64,000 bases of DNA, from contig CAVSZK010000015.1 in NCBI GenBank assembly GCA_963732415.1, positions 1 through 64,000 on the forward strand. Direction: 5' to 3'. Positions 1 through 9,287 of this stretch are shown piece after piece. Under the pieces are notes generated by a model. That model saw nothing but the letters and a program-made list of their open reading frames with translations. It did not search any database and was not told where the DNA came from. Numbering within the stretch: the first letter of the stretch is position 1; every line of letters starts with the position of its first letter. The position numbers and the translations under genes are program-made. The stretch is from RPQJ01 sp963732415 (lineage in GTDB: Bacteria; Pseudomonadota; Gammaproteobacteria; Steroidobacterales; Steroidobacteraceae).

Positions 1-219
1 GAGAACATGGACTTTGATAACCCGGTGACCGTCCAGTTCAACTACCGCAGCGGAAGCATTCTGCTCCCGGAGGTCAAGCTTGTCGAGCCCCTGCGCGCCG
101 AGGCCGAACATTTCAGCGATTGCATCCGCACCGGCCGGGCGCCTCTGACCGGCCTGAGTCACGCCCGGACCGTGGTCTCCATCCTCGAGCAGGCCCATTC
201 CGTCAAACCCGCCCTCTGA
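1..219 (+). CDS. Gfo/Idh/MocA-family oxidoreductase, C-terminal fragment
   Basis: The frame is already open at base 1, so only the last 72 residues are present. The tail EHFSDCIRTGRAPLTGL followed by a helix SHARTVVSILEQA is the usual C-terminal end of Gfo/Idh/MocA NAD(P)-dependent sugar dehydrogenases. The Rossmann domain and catalytic Lys lie outside the window. It ends 22 bp before a hexapeptide acetyltransferase and a DegT-type aminotransferase, so a WbpB-like role, oxidising the 3-position of a UDP-N-acetyl-glucuronate, is a reasonable inference. Substrate cannot be read from this fragment. Confidence 0.7.
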   Translation, partial: ENMDFDNPVTVQFNYRSGSILLPEVKLVEPLRAEAEHFSDCIRTGRAPLTGLSHARTVVSILEQAHSVKPAL

Positions 220-241
220 CCTCCGAGAACCTTCGCCGTCC

Positions 242-730
242 ATGCCCGAACCCAGAATCCTCCAGTCAGGAATCGTCAACGTCTCCTTCGGGGAGAACGT
301 CACGCTCGTCCAGCCCCTCAACCTTTACGGTTGCGCCATCGGGGACGACACGTTCATCGGGCCCTTCGTGGAGATTCAACGCGACGTGGTCATCGGCCGC
401 CGATGCCGCATCCAGTCCCACGCCTTCATCTGCGAACTGGTCACAATCGGGGACGACTGCTTTGTGTCCCACGGCGCCATGTTCATCAACGATCTCTTTG
501 CGGAGGGCGGGCCCGCGAAGGGCCGCAAGGACTTGTGGCGCTCCACCCGGATTGGCAACCATGTCAGCATCGGCACTCACGCGAGCATTCTCCCCGTCAC
601 CATCTGCGACGACGTCGTCATCGGCGCCGGAGCCGTCGTGACCAAAGACATCACCCAGCCCGGAATTTACGTCGGCAATCCCGCCCGCCTGCTGCGCCCT
701 CTTCCTGCATCAGAAGTCACCGCAGGCTGA
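242..730 (+). CDS. Hexapeptide-repeat N-acetyltransferase, WbpD-like
   Basis: A 162-residue protein made almost entirely of hexapeptide repeats (for example IGDDTF, IGRRCR, IGDDCF, IGNHVS, ICDDVV), giving a left-handed beta-helix that trimerises and binds acetyl-CoA between subunits. The insert HGAMFINDLF after the third coil and the ending GIYVGNPARLLRP match the WbpD/WlbB group, which acetylates the 3-amino group of UDP-2-acetamido-3-amino-2,3-dideoxy-glucuronate. Neighbours on both sides fit the same pathway. It is the only clearly intact gene left of the junction near 3.97 kb. Confidence 0.75.
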   Translation: MPEPRILQSGIVNVSFGENVTLVQPLNLYGCAIGDDTFIGPFVEIQRDVVIGRRCRIQSHAFICELVTIGDDCFVSHGAMFINDLFAEGGPAKGRKDLWRSTRIGNHVSIGTHASILPVTICDDVVIGAGAVVTKDITQPGIYVGNPARLLRPLPASEVTAG

Positions 731-805
731 ACACGAAACCCGGCACTCAGTCATCAGCGACTCCCAACCAAGAACCAAGGTCGAAGAAACCCCTCCCCAC
801 ATCTT

Positions 806-1925
806 ATGAAGATTCCCTCGTTGACCTCTACTCCCAATACCTCGGCCTCAAGCCGGAGATCGACGCCGCAATCGCCTCTGTCATCGCCGACTCCGCCTAT
901 GTCCGCGGTCCGCATGTCGACCGTTTCGAGCAGGCCTGGGCGCAGACCCAGGGCATGAAGCATTGCGTATCCTGCGCCAACGGCACTGATGCCATCTACA
1001 TCGCCATGCGCGGCCTGGGTATCAAGCCAGGGGGGACGAGGTCATCACCACAGCCCATTCGTGGATCTCGACCTCCGAGACGATCACGCAGGCGGGCGGG
1101 CGGGTCGTTTTCTGCTCCGACACCGATGAGAATACGTTCACCATGGACCCCGCGCTGATCGAATCCCGCATCACACCGCGCACCGTTGGAATCATTCCCG
1201 TCCACCTCTATGGACAGCCGGCGGACATGGACCCCATCATGGCCCTCGCCCGGAAGCACAACCTCTGGGTCATCGAGGATTGCGCCCAGGCGCACTTGGC
1301 GCGATACAAAGGAAAACTCGTGGGCACGTTTGGCAACGCAGCCACGTTCTCCTTTTACCCCGGAAAAAACCTGGGCGCCTACGGCGATGCCGGCTGCGCC
1401 GTGACCCACGATGACCGGCTCGCCGACTGGATGGCGACCTATGCCCGTCATGGCGGCAAAGGCGAGCACGTCATGGAAGGCATCAACAGCCGCCTCGATG
1501 GCCTGCAGGCAGCCATCCTCAACGTCAAGCTGCCCCACCTCCAGGCTTGGACCGAGGCGCGTCGCGGCGTCGCTGCCCGTTACGACCGGCTCTTGGCTGG
1601 CGTCGAAGGCGTTGTCACTCCGCCTGTGGCGCCCGATCGCGACCACGTCTACCACCTCTACGTCATTCGCGTCGAGAACCGTGACACCCTCAAAAAGCAA
1701 CTGGCCGGGGCCGGCATCGCCACCTCCCTCAATTACCCCAAGGCTCTGCCCTTCTACCCCGCCTACGCTTATCTCGGGCACAGCCCGGCTGATTTCCCGG
1801 TCGCCCACGCCCACCAATCCCGCATCCTCTCCCTCCCCATCTACCCCGAAATGACCGATGCCATGATCGACTATGTCGTGGAACAGGTCGCGGCGGGCAT
1901 GTCCGCCGCCATGGTGAGCGTGTAA
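806..1925 (+). pseudogene. DegT/DnrJ/EryC1/StrS aminotransferase (WbpE-like), two frameshifts
   Basis: PLP-dependent sugar-nucleotide aminotransferase. The ATG at 806 reads MKIP, but the conserved continuation LVDLYSQYLGLKPEIDAAI is in another frame, as if one C had been lost from the C run at 815-817. A second slip falls in the G6 run at 1030-1035, between GLGIKPG and DEVITTAHSWIS. Beyond it the frame is open to the stop and carries VIEDCAQAH and the PLP-lysine region FSFYPGKNLGAYGDAG. Joined, the gene would be about 373 codons, normal for the family. Both breaks sit in homopolymers, so sequencing error is more likely than true decay. Predicted step: amination of a 3-keto UDP-sugar. Confidence 0.75.
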
Positions 1926-1985
1926 CACTAAAAAGTCGCCGGGGCAAACCAGGCACCCACCCTCCTGTAATTACTATTAAAAATC

Positions 1986-2013
1986 TTGCGTCACCCAACT
2001 GATTCGCTATAGT
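1986..2013 (+). promoter_or_regulatory. Possible sigma-70-type promoter
   Basis: In the AT-rich gap after the aminotransferase there is TTGCGT, a 16-bp spacer and TATAGT, 22 bp before the ATG at 2035. Match and spacing are fair, but this DNA comes from a different source organism than most of the window, so promoter rules are uncertain. Confidence 0.3.
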
Positions 2014-2034
2014 TAATGCTGGAAAATCTAAGAA

Positions 2035-3744
2035 ATGCTTATGTTTAGCAATACTTTATGTTTTCGCATTGGTAAGCTCTCCGAGAATACTGAGGGCTCT
2101 CGGCATGCTTCGGGAATGGTTCATCACGGAGGTCCTGCCTGGAGGAGCGGACTCGCGGGAATTTGTGGCCTCTGGTTGTCTGTGTTCCCTTCGCTGTCCC
2201 AAGCTGCGGTTGTCCCCGCCATCTCCCCGACCCGGGCGGATGTGGACGCGGCTTACACGGCTTGCGTCGACGGCGACACGCTTAGCATTCCTGCCGGCGC
2301 CGCGACGTGGACAAGCGGCCTGGCGATCACCAAGCGCATCCGCGTGCAAGGGCAGGGTAGCGGCCGGGTCATTGCCCGGAGCACAGACACGGTAACAGTT
2401 GGCACCGGCACGAAGACATTTGTGCTCATCCCCCTCCCGGCATCCAGCACGCCCGCCTTTATGGCCGGGCAGGTGTTGCGGGTCGAGCGCACGGGCAACC
2501 CCCATTCGGACGGAAATCCGACCGGAACGCGGGCTTCCATGACCGGCACGGTGACGAACTACACCGGGTCAACGCTCACGCTCAATGTCACCTCCACCAC
2601 GGGATTCGGCACGCATCCGCTCTGGATTGTTTCGACGGCGGCGACCACAACGATCACCCAGGGGTTCTCAGGCGACCTGCTTTCCATCACTGAAAACACC
2701 ACTGGGAGCATCGAAGTCGGCGGCATCCGCTTTGTCAACGGGAGCGGAGGCAAAGTCATCAGAATATACATCACGTCATCAGGCCGCGCGTGCCTGATCC
2801 ACGACTGCTATTTTGAACAGGTTGGCGACGCCACCTCCATTTATGCCAATACGAATCGCGGTGTGATATGGGAACTCGTCCTTTCCCTCATTCCCCTACA
2901 CCAATCACCGACTGGCCGTCCACCACGTCTGTGACACCCTGCAAAGCTCATCGGGAGGCACCTCCCACGATGGGATCAGCGGACACGACGGGTGAGAGCA
3001 ATCTTTACGTCGAAGACTGCGACTTTCACGCCTACGGGGTTTCCACGGATTTTGATTCCAATTCCCGGCAGGTCATGAGGCGTTGCACGTTTAACAACGC
3101 AGGGCTTGCACCCACGGCGCGGACACCAGCACGTGGGAGCGAGAGACACACGGAGGTCTACGACAGTGAATTCGTTTTTAATGGCTACGGCAACGGACAG
3201 ACGATGAATATGAACTGGTTGTTCTATCTCCGTGGCGGCGTCCTCATCATGACGGACAACGTGATGCCCTCGATAGATTCGCAGGACTATGGCGGCAAGC
3301 TGGAAATCAACATGACCATCATGAACTTGCAGCGTAGTTCCGGGCCTAATCCTTGCTGGGGGGCCGGTATTCCGGGCATCCAATACCCGTGCCGAGACAG
3401 GTGGCAGACGGGGCTATATCGACGGGAGCGAGGGGAGCGACAGCGTCACTTTCAAGGGAGAACTCGATCCATGCTATTATTGGAACAACACAGGAGGTTA
3501 TGGGGTTGGTATTTCGGATTACGGCAGCGGGACCTGCTCGGACCCCGATTCGGGGTCAAGTTACATTGTCGCAGGCCGAGACTACTACAACGATGGCACC
3601 GCGAAGCCCGGATATGTAAAATACACCTATCCGCATCCGCTGAGGATTGCCGGGCGCTGGCACCCCGCCCGCACAACCGAAAAACCTCAGAGTGATCGCA
3701 ACCCCGTGAAGCTGCCGCGTGAACCTCGGAGATTGATGCTCTGA
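2035..3744 (+). pseudogene. Secreted right-handed beta-helix protein, several frameshifts
   Basis: The N-terminus has a hydrophobic signal-like stretch (SGLAGICGLWLSVFPSLSQAA), then a mature start with VDAAYTACVDGDTLSIPAG, a common opening of pectate-lyase-like beta-helix proteins. Threonine/serine-rich helix repeats follow. The coding signal then changes frame at about 2,860-2,960, 3,105-3,145 and 3,385-3,412. Conserved-looking pieces recur in each frame: NLYVEDCDFH, THGADTSTW, HTEVYDSEFVFNGY, CYYWNNTGGYGVGISDYG and AGRDYYNDGTAKPGY. The pieces lie in correct order and together make one protein of about 560 residues. Function is unknown, possibly a surface or polysaccharide-related protein. 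Slips at short runs suggest uncorrected sequencing errors. Confidence 0.55.
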
Positions 3745-3818
3745 CTCCCTGGGTTCCGTCTCGTAACAATGCACCGGGTCAAGCGGCGCCCGGCGTGTCG
3801 CTTCCCAATTAGAGAAGT

Positions 3819-3980
3819 ATGAGCAAGGTGTCTCCATCAGAGGGTTCCATTGTCGGCACTGCGGACCGCATCCTGGTTACGGGCGCCGCCGGATTCATCG
3901 GCGCCCGGGTGGTGGATGCGCTGCTGGAACCGGGGTTTTCGAAACCTCCGCTGCCTCGTGCGCCCCTCGAGCCGAGATTC
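3819..3980 (+). pseudogene. NAD-dependent epimerase/dehydratase, N-terminal fragment, frameshifted and truncated
   Basis: From the ATG at 3819 the frame reads to the dinucleotide-binding motif RILVTGAAGFIGARVVDALLE, typical of extended short-chain dehydrogenases acting on nucleotide sugars. After LLE the expected continuation RGFRNLRCLVRPSS is one base out of frame, explained by one extra C at 3930-3931. The recognisable sequence stops around 3,970, where the minus-strand coding sequence of an unrelated membrane protein begins. The rest of the enzyme is absent. Confidence 0.6.
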
Positions 3981-3984
3981 TCGG
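3971..3984. other. Probable chimeric junction
   Basis: Left of this point the plus strand encodes the start of an epimerase. Right of it the minus strand encodes the start of a small membrane protein. Both reading frames end here without a stop of their own. Frame integrity also changes: broken genes to the left, intact overlapping genes to the right. An assembly join is the simplest explanation, and recombination between genomes is less likely. Confidence 0.65.
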
Positions 3985-4081
3985 TCTGGACCCACGTTGC
4001 GGCGAAATTCAGCGTGAAGCCCAACATGAGGCCGCTGGCCGTCACCATCGGCTGCCGGTAGGACTGCAGGGGATCGTTCAT
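3983..4081 (-). CDS. Small membrane protein, N-terminal fragment
   Basis: About 33 codons starting MNDPLQSYRQPM and continuing into a hydrophobic stretch (ASGLMLGFTLNFAATWV), the opening of a transmembrane segment. The ATG at 4081 begins one base beyond the ChaA stop (TGAGATG on the minus strand), so it was probably translated together with chaA. Reading continues to QT and then becomes meaningless at the junction. The family cannot be named from this fragment. Confidence 0.5.
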
Positions 4082-4082
4082 C

Positions 4083-5183
4083 TCAAGGAACCATCGCGAA
4101 GAACAGGAATACGGCAAACACGATGAGGTGCACCGCTCCTTGCAGAACGGTTGCCCGGCCGCCCGCGACGGTCATGGACGTCAACAGCAACGTCAAGGCC
4201 AGCAGGACGATCTCCGTCGGCGGTAGGCCAAAGACTAACGGCAGATGCAGCACGATCGACGCGACGACGACCGCTGGGATCGTCAGGCCGATGGTCGCGA
4301 GTGCAGAGCCGAGCGCGAGGTTCATGCTGGTCTGCAGTTGACCTCGCATCGCAGCTCGCAGTGCCGAGATCGTTTCCGGGAGAAGTACCATCAAGGCAAT
4401 TATGATGCCGACTACAGCGTGCGGCATCCCGGCCGAATCCACGGCGCGTTCGATCGCCGGTGAAATCACCTTGGCCAGGCCAACGACGGCCACCAGCGAC
4501 ACGACCAGCAGACAGAGGCTCACCAGCGCAGTCCCGGCAGCTGGAGGTGCGGCGTGCTCGTCCTCGGTGTCGCTGCCCTCCGGCAGAAAGTAGTCGCGGT
4601 GACGCACGGTCTGCACGAAGACGAATACGCCATAGAGAATGAGTGACGCGACGCCGGCGAACTCAAGCTGGGATTCGGAAAACGTCGGGCCAGCGCTGGC
4701 CAACGTGAACTGCGGCAACACCAGCGTGAGGGTGGCGAGGGTGGCGAGCACGGCGACCGCCGGCGTCGTGCCTTCGATGCGGAAACTGACGACGTGATGC
4801 CGCAGGCTGCCGGCGAGCAGACACACGCCCAGTACGCCGTTGCAGATGATCATCACGGTTGCGAACACCGTGTCGCGTGCCAGGGTGCTCGATTCGGCGC
4901 CGCCTGCGAGCATCATCGAGACGATCAGCGATCCCTCGATGACGGTCACCGCCAAGGCTAGCACGAGCGTGCCGAACGGCTCGCCGACCTTCAGCGCGAT
5001 GACCTCAGCATGATGCACCGCCGCGAATACGGCTCCGAACAGCAGCAATGCGGCCACAGAGAGCACCACCGCGTTGCTCGGAAGCAACCCGGTGAGTTTC
5101 GCGGCAAGCAGCGCGCATGCCGCGACCGGTGGGATCCACGCGGAGGCGGGTACGCGTCCGACGTGGTTGCCTCGATTACTCAT
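4083..5183 (-). CDS. chaA: Calcium/proton (sodium/proton) antiporter, ChaA-like
   Basis: 366 residues with about eleven hydrophobic helices, matching the Ca2+:H+ antiporter (CaCA) family. Two inverted alpha-type repeats are visible, each with an acidic residue in a helix: VTVIEGSLIVSMML in the N-terminal half and LMVLLPETISALRAAM in the C-terminal half. These glutamates coordinate the cation in the family. A hydrophilic loop with acidic residues (EGSDTEDEHA) separates the halves. It acts in the inner membrane, exporting Ca2+ or Na+ in exchange for H+. It is followed directly by the fragment of a small membrane protein. Confidence 0.8.
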   Translation of the reverse strand: MSNRGNHVGRVPASAWIPPVAACALLAAKLTGLLPSNAVVLSVAALLLFGAVFAAVHHAEVIALKVGEPFGTLVLALAVTVIEGSLIVSMMLAGGAESSTLARDTVFATVMIICNGVLGVCLLAGSLRHHVVSFRIEGTTPAVAVLATLATLTLVLPQFTLASAGPTFSESQLEFAGVASLILYGVFVFVQTVRHRDYFLPEGSDTEDEHAAPPAAGTALVSLCLLVVSLVAVVGLAKVISPAIERAVDSAGMPHAVVGIIIALMVLLPETISALRAAMRGQLQTSMNLALGSALATIGLTIPAVVVASIVLHLPLVFGLPPTEIVLLALTLLLTSMTVAGGRATVLQGAVHLIVFAVFLFFAMVP

Positions 5184-5558
5184 GACGTGTTGGCTGGGTC
5201 AAACGCGCCAAGGAACCCGCAATTGAACGCCTGCACGCATGGCGTGGCGTCAGGTAAGCAGGCCCCCATCAGCAAGGCACGAGAGTGTGCGCGCATAAGC
5301 ATCCGCCCTGGAATCTTCGACGGGACTGTCATCCGTGTCGCGATGCCCTACAGGCCTTGTGGCCGCTGGGAACCTCGACTTTGACCCGACGCCCGCCTGG
5401 ACTGGCCGGAGTGCGTAGGCAATTGACCTGACTTGGCATCGAGCGTGACTTTCATGGATTCGTACTGGCTCGATGGTACATGGGCGCGCGGCAGTTCGTT
5501 CTGCATTCGGGGTCGCTGCCCGCGATTTAGACGGCGAATGACCGTTACCGGCGGTAAC
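5184..5558. other. Intergenic stretch, nothing recognised
   Basis: 375 bp between chaA (read leftward from here) and the end of the AraC gene. Short open frames exist on both strands but none has family features or a convincing ribosome site. No tRNA, terminator or repeat was seen. The chaA promoter should lie in its left part. Confidence 0.5.
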
Positions 5559-6641
5559 TCATCGCGGCAACGGACCCATCCGGGTGCGATCCGCCCGGCT
5601 ACTCGCACCGTTTGAAGACATGGCACGCCATTGGCCGGGCGGCATGCCGAACCAGCGCTCGAAGGCGTTGGTAAAAGCGGCCTGGTCGCGATACCCCAAC
5701 ATCGCGGCAATCTGTCCGAGGCTCGCGCCGGTGTCACGCAGGTAATCCGTCACGAGCTCGCGGCGGGCCCGGTCCAGGATGCCGCGGAAGTCCAGGTTCG
5801 CCGCGCGCAGTTCTCGCTGCAAGGTGCGTGGATGGATGCCGAGGATCTCGGCCACGCTCGTCAGCGAACAGCGGCCCGTCGGCAGCAGTTGATGCGCGAG
5901 CAGCGTCACCCTGCGTACGCGGTTCTCCTCGGCGTCCCCGAGGTGCAGGCGGACGTACTCGATGGCGACGTCACGGAATTCCGAATTGGCCGTCGGTACC
6001 GGACGCGCTAGCGCGTCATCGCGCAACGCAATAGCGTTGACCGGGCAGTCGAACTCGAGGTGCGGACCGAAACGACGCTTCAGGGCTCGCGTGTCGTCGG
6101 GCCGCCGGTGGCTGAATCGGACGCGCTCCGAGCGAAAGCCGGGCGAAACGAGCATCTCGAGCAGGCGCTGGCCGATGCTCATCGTGAGTTCGTTGATCTG
6201 TCGCTTCGCGTGCAGCCCGGGCAACAGGATCTCGAACGTCAGGTCGCTGCACCCGGAAGCGCCCGGGGCCAGTTGCACCGCACCGCCGTTTGCATGCACG
6301 TAGAAGTAGGTCGCGATCGCCCGCAGGCACTCGCCGACCGTCTCAGAGTGCAACGCGATCATCGCCGCCGGACCGGTGATATTGATGTCCTGGTACTCGG
6401 ACAGCCGCAGTCCGAAGTCGGGACAGTTGAGCTTGCCGGCGCTGTCCTCCAGCAGCCCGATCACCGCCGCGTACGAAATGCGCCGGTCGGGCGTGTCCAG
6501 ATGGCTCGGCACGATGGCCGCTGCCCGCAGCAGCGCATCCGCGTCGCCACGGAGGTCGGACGTCAGCCGCCGGAATCCGACCAACGCAGACGCCCGGATG
6601 GAATCCGCGGTAACACTGGTTCGCGTCGATGGCCGAGGCAC
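5559..6641 (-). CDS. AraC-family transcriptional regulator
   Basis: 360 residues. The N-terminal part (about 20-200) is the arabinose-binding-like sensor domain of the OruR/ArgR-type AraC subgroup, with FRRLTSDLRGDADALLRAA and LEDSAGKLNCPDFGLRLSE. The C-terminal about 100 residues hold two helix-turn-helix motifs: SLTSVAEILGIHPRTLQREL and SLGQIAAMLGYRDQAAFTNAF, followed by the family signature FERWFGMPPGQWR. The start is a GTG at 6641 and an internal start is possible. It is divergent from the glycyl radical enzyme with 125 bp between starts, so it probably controls that operon in response to a small molecule. The ligand is unknown. Confidence 0.85.
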   Translation of the reverse strand: MPRPSTRTSVTADSIRASALVGFRRLTSDLRGDADALLRAAAIVPSHLDTPDRRISYAAVIGLLEDSAGKLNCPDFGLRLSEYQDINITGPAAMIALHSETVGECLRAIATYFYVHANGGAVQLAPGASGCSDLTFEILLPGLHAKRQINELTMSIGQRLLEMLVSPGFRSERVRFSHRRPDDTRALKRRFGPHLEFDCPVNAIALRDDALARPVPTANSEFRDVAIEYVRLHLGDAEENRVRRVTLLAHQLLPTGRCSLTSVAEILGIHPRTLQRELRAANLDFRGILDRARRELVTDYLRDTGASLGQIAAMLGYRDQAAFTNAFERWFGMPPGQWRAMSSNGASSRADRTRMGPLPR

Positions 6642-6766
6642 GGGATACGCCGGGAATGCTCGAGGTTTGTCGCAAAATACAAAAACTGTGTCGCCGATTC
6701 ACAATACAGGCCGCCGACCCGGCCGGCAAACTCGCTCTACACAGCAACGGATTTGGGGAGAAGACC

Positions 6767-9277
6767 ATGGCAGCCGCAGTCGAAACAGTGTTCTCGAACG
6801 CCGTCGTGTCATCTCTCGGCAAGGTCGGTTTCGACGAAGACAGCTGGGGCGTCGGCGTCTCCGGGGTCGTGGACAACCCGTCACCGTTCCCGCGGATCAA
6901 CCGCCTGCGCAACTGGTACCTCGACGAGTGCCCGTATACGGTCGACGCCGAACGGGCCGTGCTGGTGACCGATGCGTACCGGAAGTTCGACCGCGAGCCG
7001 CAGCTGATCAAGGTCGCGGAGTCGCTAGCGCACGTGTTGCGCAACGTCACGCTGCACATCGTCGACGGGCAGCTGCTGGTAGGCGACAGCGCCGCGCCGC
7101 CGAAGGCCTGCCCGATCTACCCCGAGTTCTCGTACTCCTGGATCGTCCAGGAGCTGAAGCAGCTGCCCATGCGCGAGCGGCCGCACAACCGCTACGACTA
7201 CACCGACGACACTGCCCAGGCGCTGCTGGGCATCGCCGACTACTGGCAGGGCCGGACGCTCTCCGACGCCATGATCGGCCGCATGACACCCGAGGAGATG
7301 AAGGGCGACTTCATGGGGATCATGCTGTACTCGACAAGCCTGTACCACGTCGCGGGCGTAGGGCACCTCGTGCCGGATTTCGGACTGCTGCTGAGCAAGG
7401 GTTATCGCGGCTTGCGTAACGAAGTGCAGGCCCGGCTCGACGCACTCGACGACAGCGACCCGGAGACCGAGCAGAAGCGTGTTTTCTATCGCGCCCAGCT
7501 CATCACGTTGCAGGCGGCGAGCGATTACATCCGTCGTTATGCCGAACTCGCCACGCGTCACGCGCGTTCCTCGAGCGGGGAGCGCCGCCGGGAACTGCTG
7601 CAGATCGCCGCCAACTGCGAACTGATCGCCGAGCAGCCGCCGGCCACGTTCTGGCAGGCGTTCCAGCTCGTGCACTTCGGCTGGAGCCTCGCGCAGATCG
7701 AGTCGAACGGCCACTCGGTCTCGCTCGGCCGCCTCGACCAGCTGCTCTACCCGTGGTTCCGCCGCGACCTCGAGGCCGGTTCCGCGACGGCTGATTTCAT
7801 GCAGCAGGTCATCGAGTGCCACGCGGTGATCAACTCGTGCTTCATGAAGCTTCGCGACTGGGTCACGACGCAGGCGAACAGCGGCCGCGGCCTTGGCACG
7901 GCGACCGTCACGCTCGGCGGCATCGGCGCCGACGGCAACGACGCGACCAACGAGCTCTCCGGCCGCTTCCTCGACATGATCGCGCACACGCGTCTCGGCA
8001 ATCCCTGGATCGCCGTGCGCTTCCACGACCAGACACCGGCGTGGTTTGCGAAAAAGACCGTCAAGGCCATGCGCATGGGCACGGGCGAGCCGAAGATCTT
8101 CAGCGACCGCATGATCATCCCGACCATGGTCGACCACGGCATCACGCTCGAGGATGCACGCAACTACGTCATCGTCGGTTGCGTGGAACTGAGTGTTCCG
8201 GGCAAGGAGTACGGCTGGCACGATTCGGCGTACTTCAGCATCGCGCGCGTGCTCGAGATGGCGCTGAACGACGGCTTCGCGATCGGCCACGAGGCCATGG
8301 GTCGCCTCGGCCCGGCGACGGGCCGGTTCGAGGATTTCCGCTCGTTCGAGGAACTGCAGCGGGCCTACGAAGCGCAGATGGCGTACTGGGTCGAAGTGCA
8401 GGCCCGCAGCACTGACATCATGGACGTCGTGCATCGCGAGCTGAAGCCGCTGCCCTACCTGTCGCTGCTGGTCGAGGGCTGCACCGAGAAGGGCCGCGAC
8501 ATCAACACCGGCGCGGCGCCGTACAACTTCACCGGCCCGCAGGCGGTCGGCGTCGGCACCGTCGCGGACAGCCTCGCCGTCATCAAGCAGCTCGTGTTCG
8601 AGGACAAGAAGGTCTCGGCCGCCGAGCTCATGTTGGCCATCAAGGCCGACTGGCAGGGATTCGACGAGCTGTACGCCCGCGTCAACGGCGACAAGGTGCA
8701 CCAGTACGGCAACGACGACGCCTACGCCGACGCACTTGCGCGGTATTGCACGGACGTCTACTGCTCTGCGGTCGAAGGGCGTCCGAACCCACGCGGCGGC
8801 GTCTACCAGCCGGGCGTGTACACCGTGTCCGCGAACGTGCCGTTCGGTATGGTGCAGTCAGCCACGCCGGACGGTCGCAAGGCGCACGAGCCGCTGTCAG
8901 ACTGCCTCGGCCCGGTGCACACCGCGGCCGGCTCGCACGATCGCAAGGGTCCCACGGCCGTGATCAACTCGGCGTCCAAGCTGAACCAGCGGCGCATGTC
9001 GAACGGCACGCTGCTCAACCTGCGCTTCTCGCCGTCGAGCCTCTCCGGCGATGCGGGCGTGCAGAACCTAGTCTCGCTCGCGAAGACGTACTTCAAGCAC
9101 GGCATGCACATGCAATGCAACGTCGTGGGGCGCGACCTGCTGCAGGACGCGTATGCGCATCCAGAGAAGTACCGCGGGCTGATGGTGCGCGTGGCGGGCT
9201 ACAGCGCCATGTGGGCCGACCTGAGTGACGAACTGCGCCGCGACATCATGAGCCGCACAGAGCTGTCGTTCGACTGA
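6767..9277 (+). CDS. Glycyl radical enzyme, diol-dehydratase-like
   Basis: 836 residues from the ATG at 6767, chosen because GGGGAG sits just upstream; the frame stays open to 6629 but that stretch does not look like the family. Residues lining up with the glycerol dehydratase active site are present in order and spacing: His200 (GVGHLVPDFG), His316-Ser317 (NGHSVSLGR), radical Cys472 and base Glu474 (GCVEL), and Asp486 (PGKEYGWHD). The radical glycine is Gly811 in RVAGYSA. Glycerol and choline enzymes have GCVEP; here Pro is Leu. Expected reaction: oxygen-sensitive radical dehydration or C-X cleavage of a small polar substrate, unknown. Its activase follows 10 bp later. Confidence 0.85.
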   Translation: MAAAVETVFSNAVVSSLGKVGFDEDSWGVGVSGVVDNPSPFPRINRLRNWYLDECPYTVDAERAVLVTDAYRKFDREPQLIKVAESLAHVLRNVTLHIVDGQLLVGDSAAPPKACPIYPEFSYSWIVQELKQLPMRERPHNRYDYTDDTAQALLGIADYWQGRTLSDAMIGRMTPEEMKGDFMGIMLYSTSLYHVAGVGHLVPDFGLLLSKGYRGLRNEVQARLDALDDSDPETEQKRVFYRAQLITLQAASDYIRRYAELATRHARSSSGERRRELLQIAANCELIAEQPPATFWQAFQLVHFGWSLAQIESNGHSVSLGRLDQLLYPWFRRDLEAGSATADFMQQVIECHAVINSCFMKLRDWVTTQANSGRGLGTATVTLGGIGADGNDATNELSGRFLDMIAHTRLGNPWIAVRFHDQTPAWFAKKTVKAMRMGTGEPKIFSDRMIIPTMVDHGITLEDARNYVIVGCVELSVPGKEYGWHDSAYFSIARVLEMALNDGFAIGHEAMGRLGPATGRFEDFRSFEELQRAYEAQMAYWVEVQARSTDIMDVVHRELKPLPYLSLLVEGCTEKGRDINTGAAPYNFTGPQAVGVGTVADSLAVIKQLVFEDKKVSAAELMLAIKADWQGFDELYARVNGDKVHQYGNDDAYADALARYCTDVYCSAVEGRPNPRGGVYQPGVYTVSANVPFGMVQSATPDGRKAHEPLSDCLGPVHTAAGSHDRKGPTAVINSASKLNQRRMSNGTLLNLRFSPSSLSGDAGVQNLVSLAKTYFKHGMHMQCNVVGRDLLQDAYAHPEKYRGLMVRVAGYSAMWADLSDELRRDIMSRTELSFD

Positions 9278-9287
9278 GGCGACCGCG

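Noticed and set aside
6629..6766. N-terminal extension of the glycyl radical enzyme
   Set aside because: No family similarity, overlaps the AraC start, and the strong ribosome site is at 6756-6761 before ATG 6767.
7025..8701. 558-codon antisense frame within the glycyl radical enzyme
   Set aside because: Shadow frame with skewed composition; the plus strand carries all catalytic residues.
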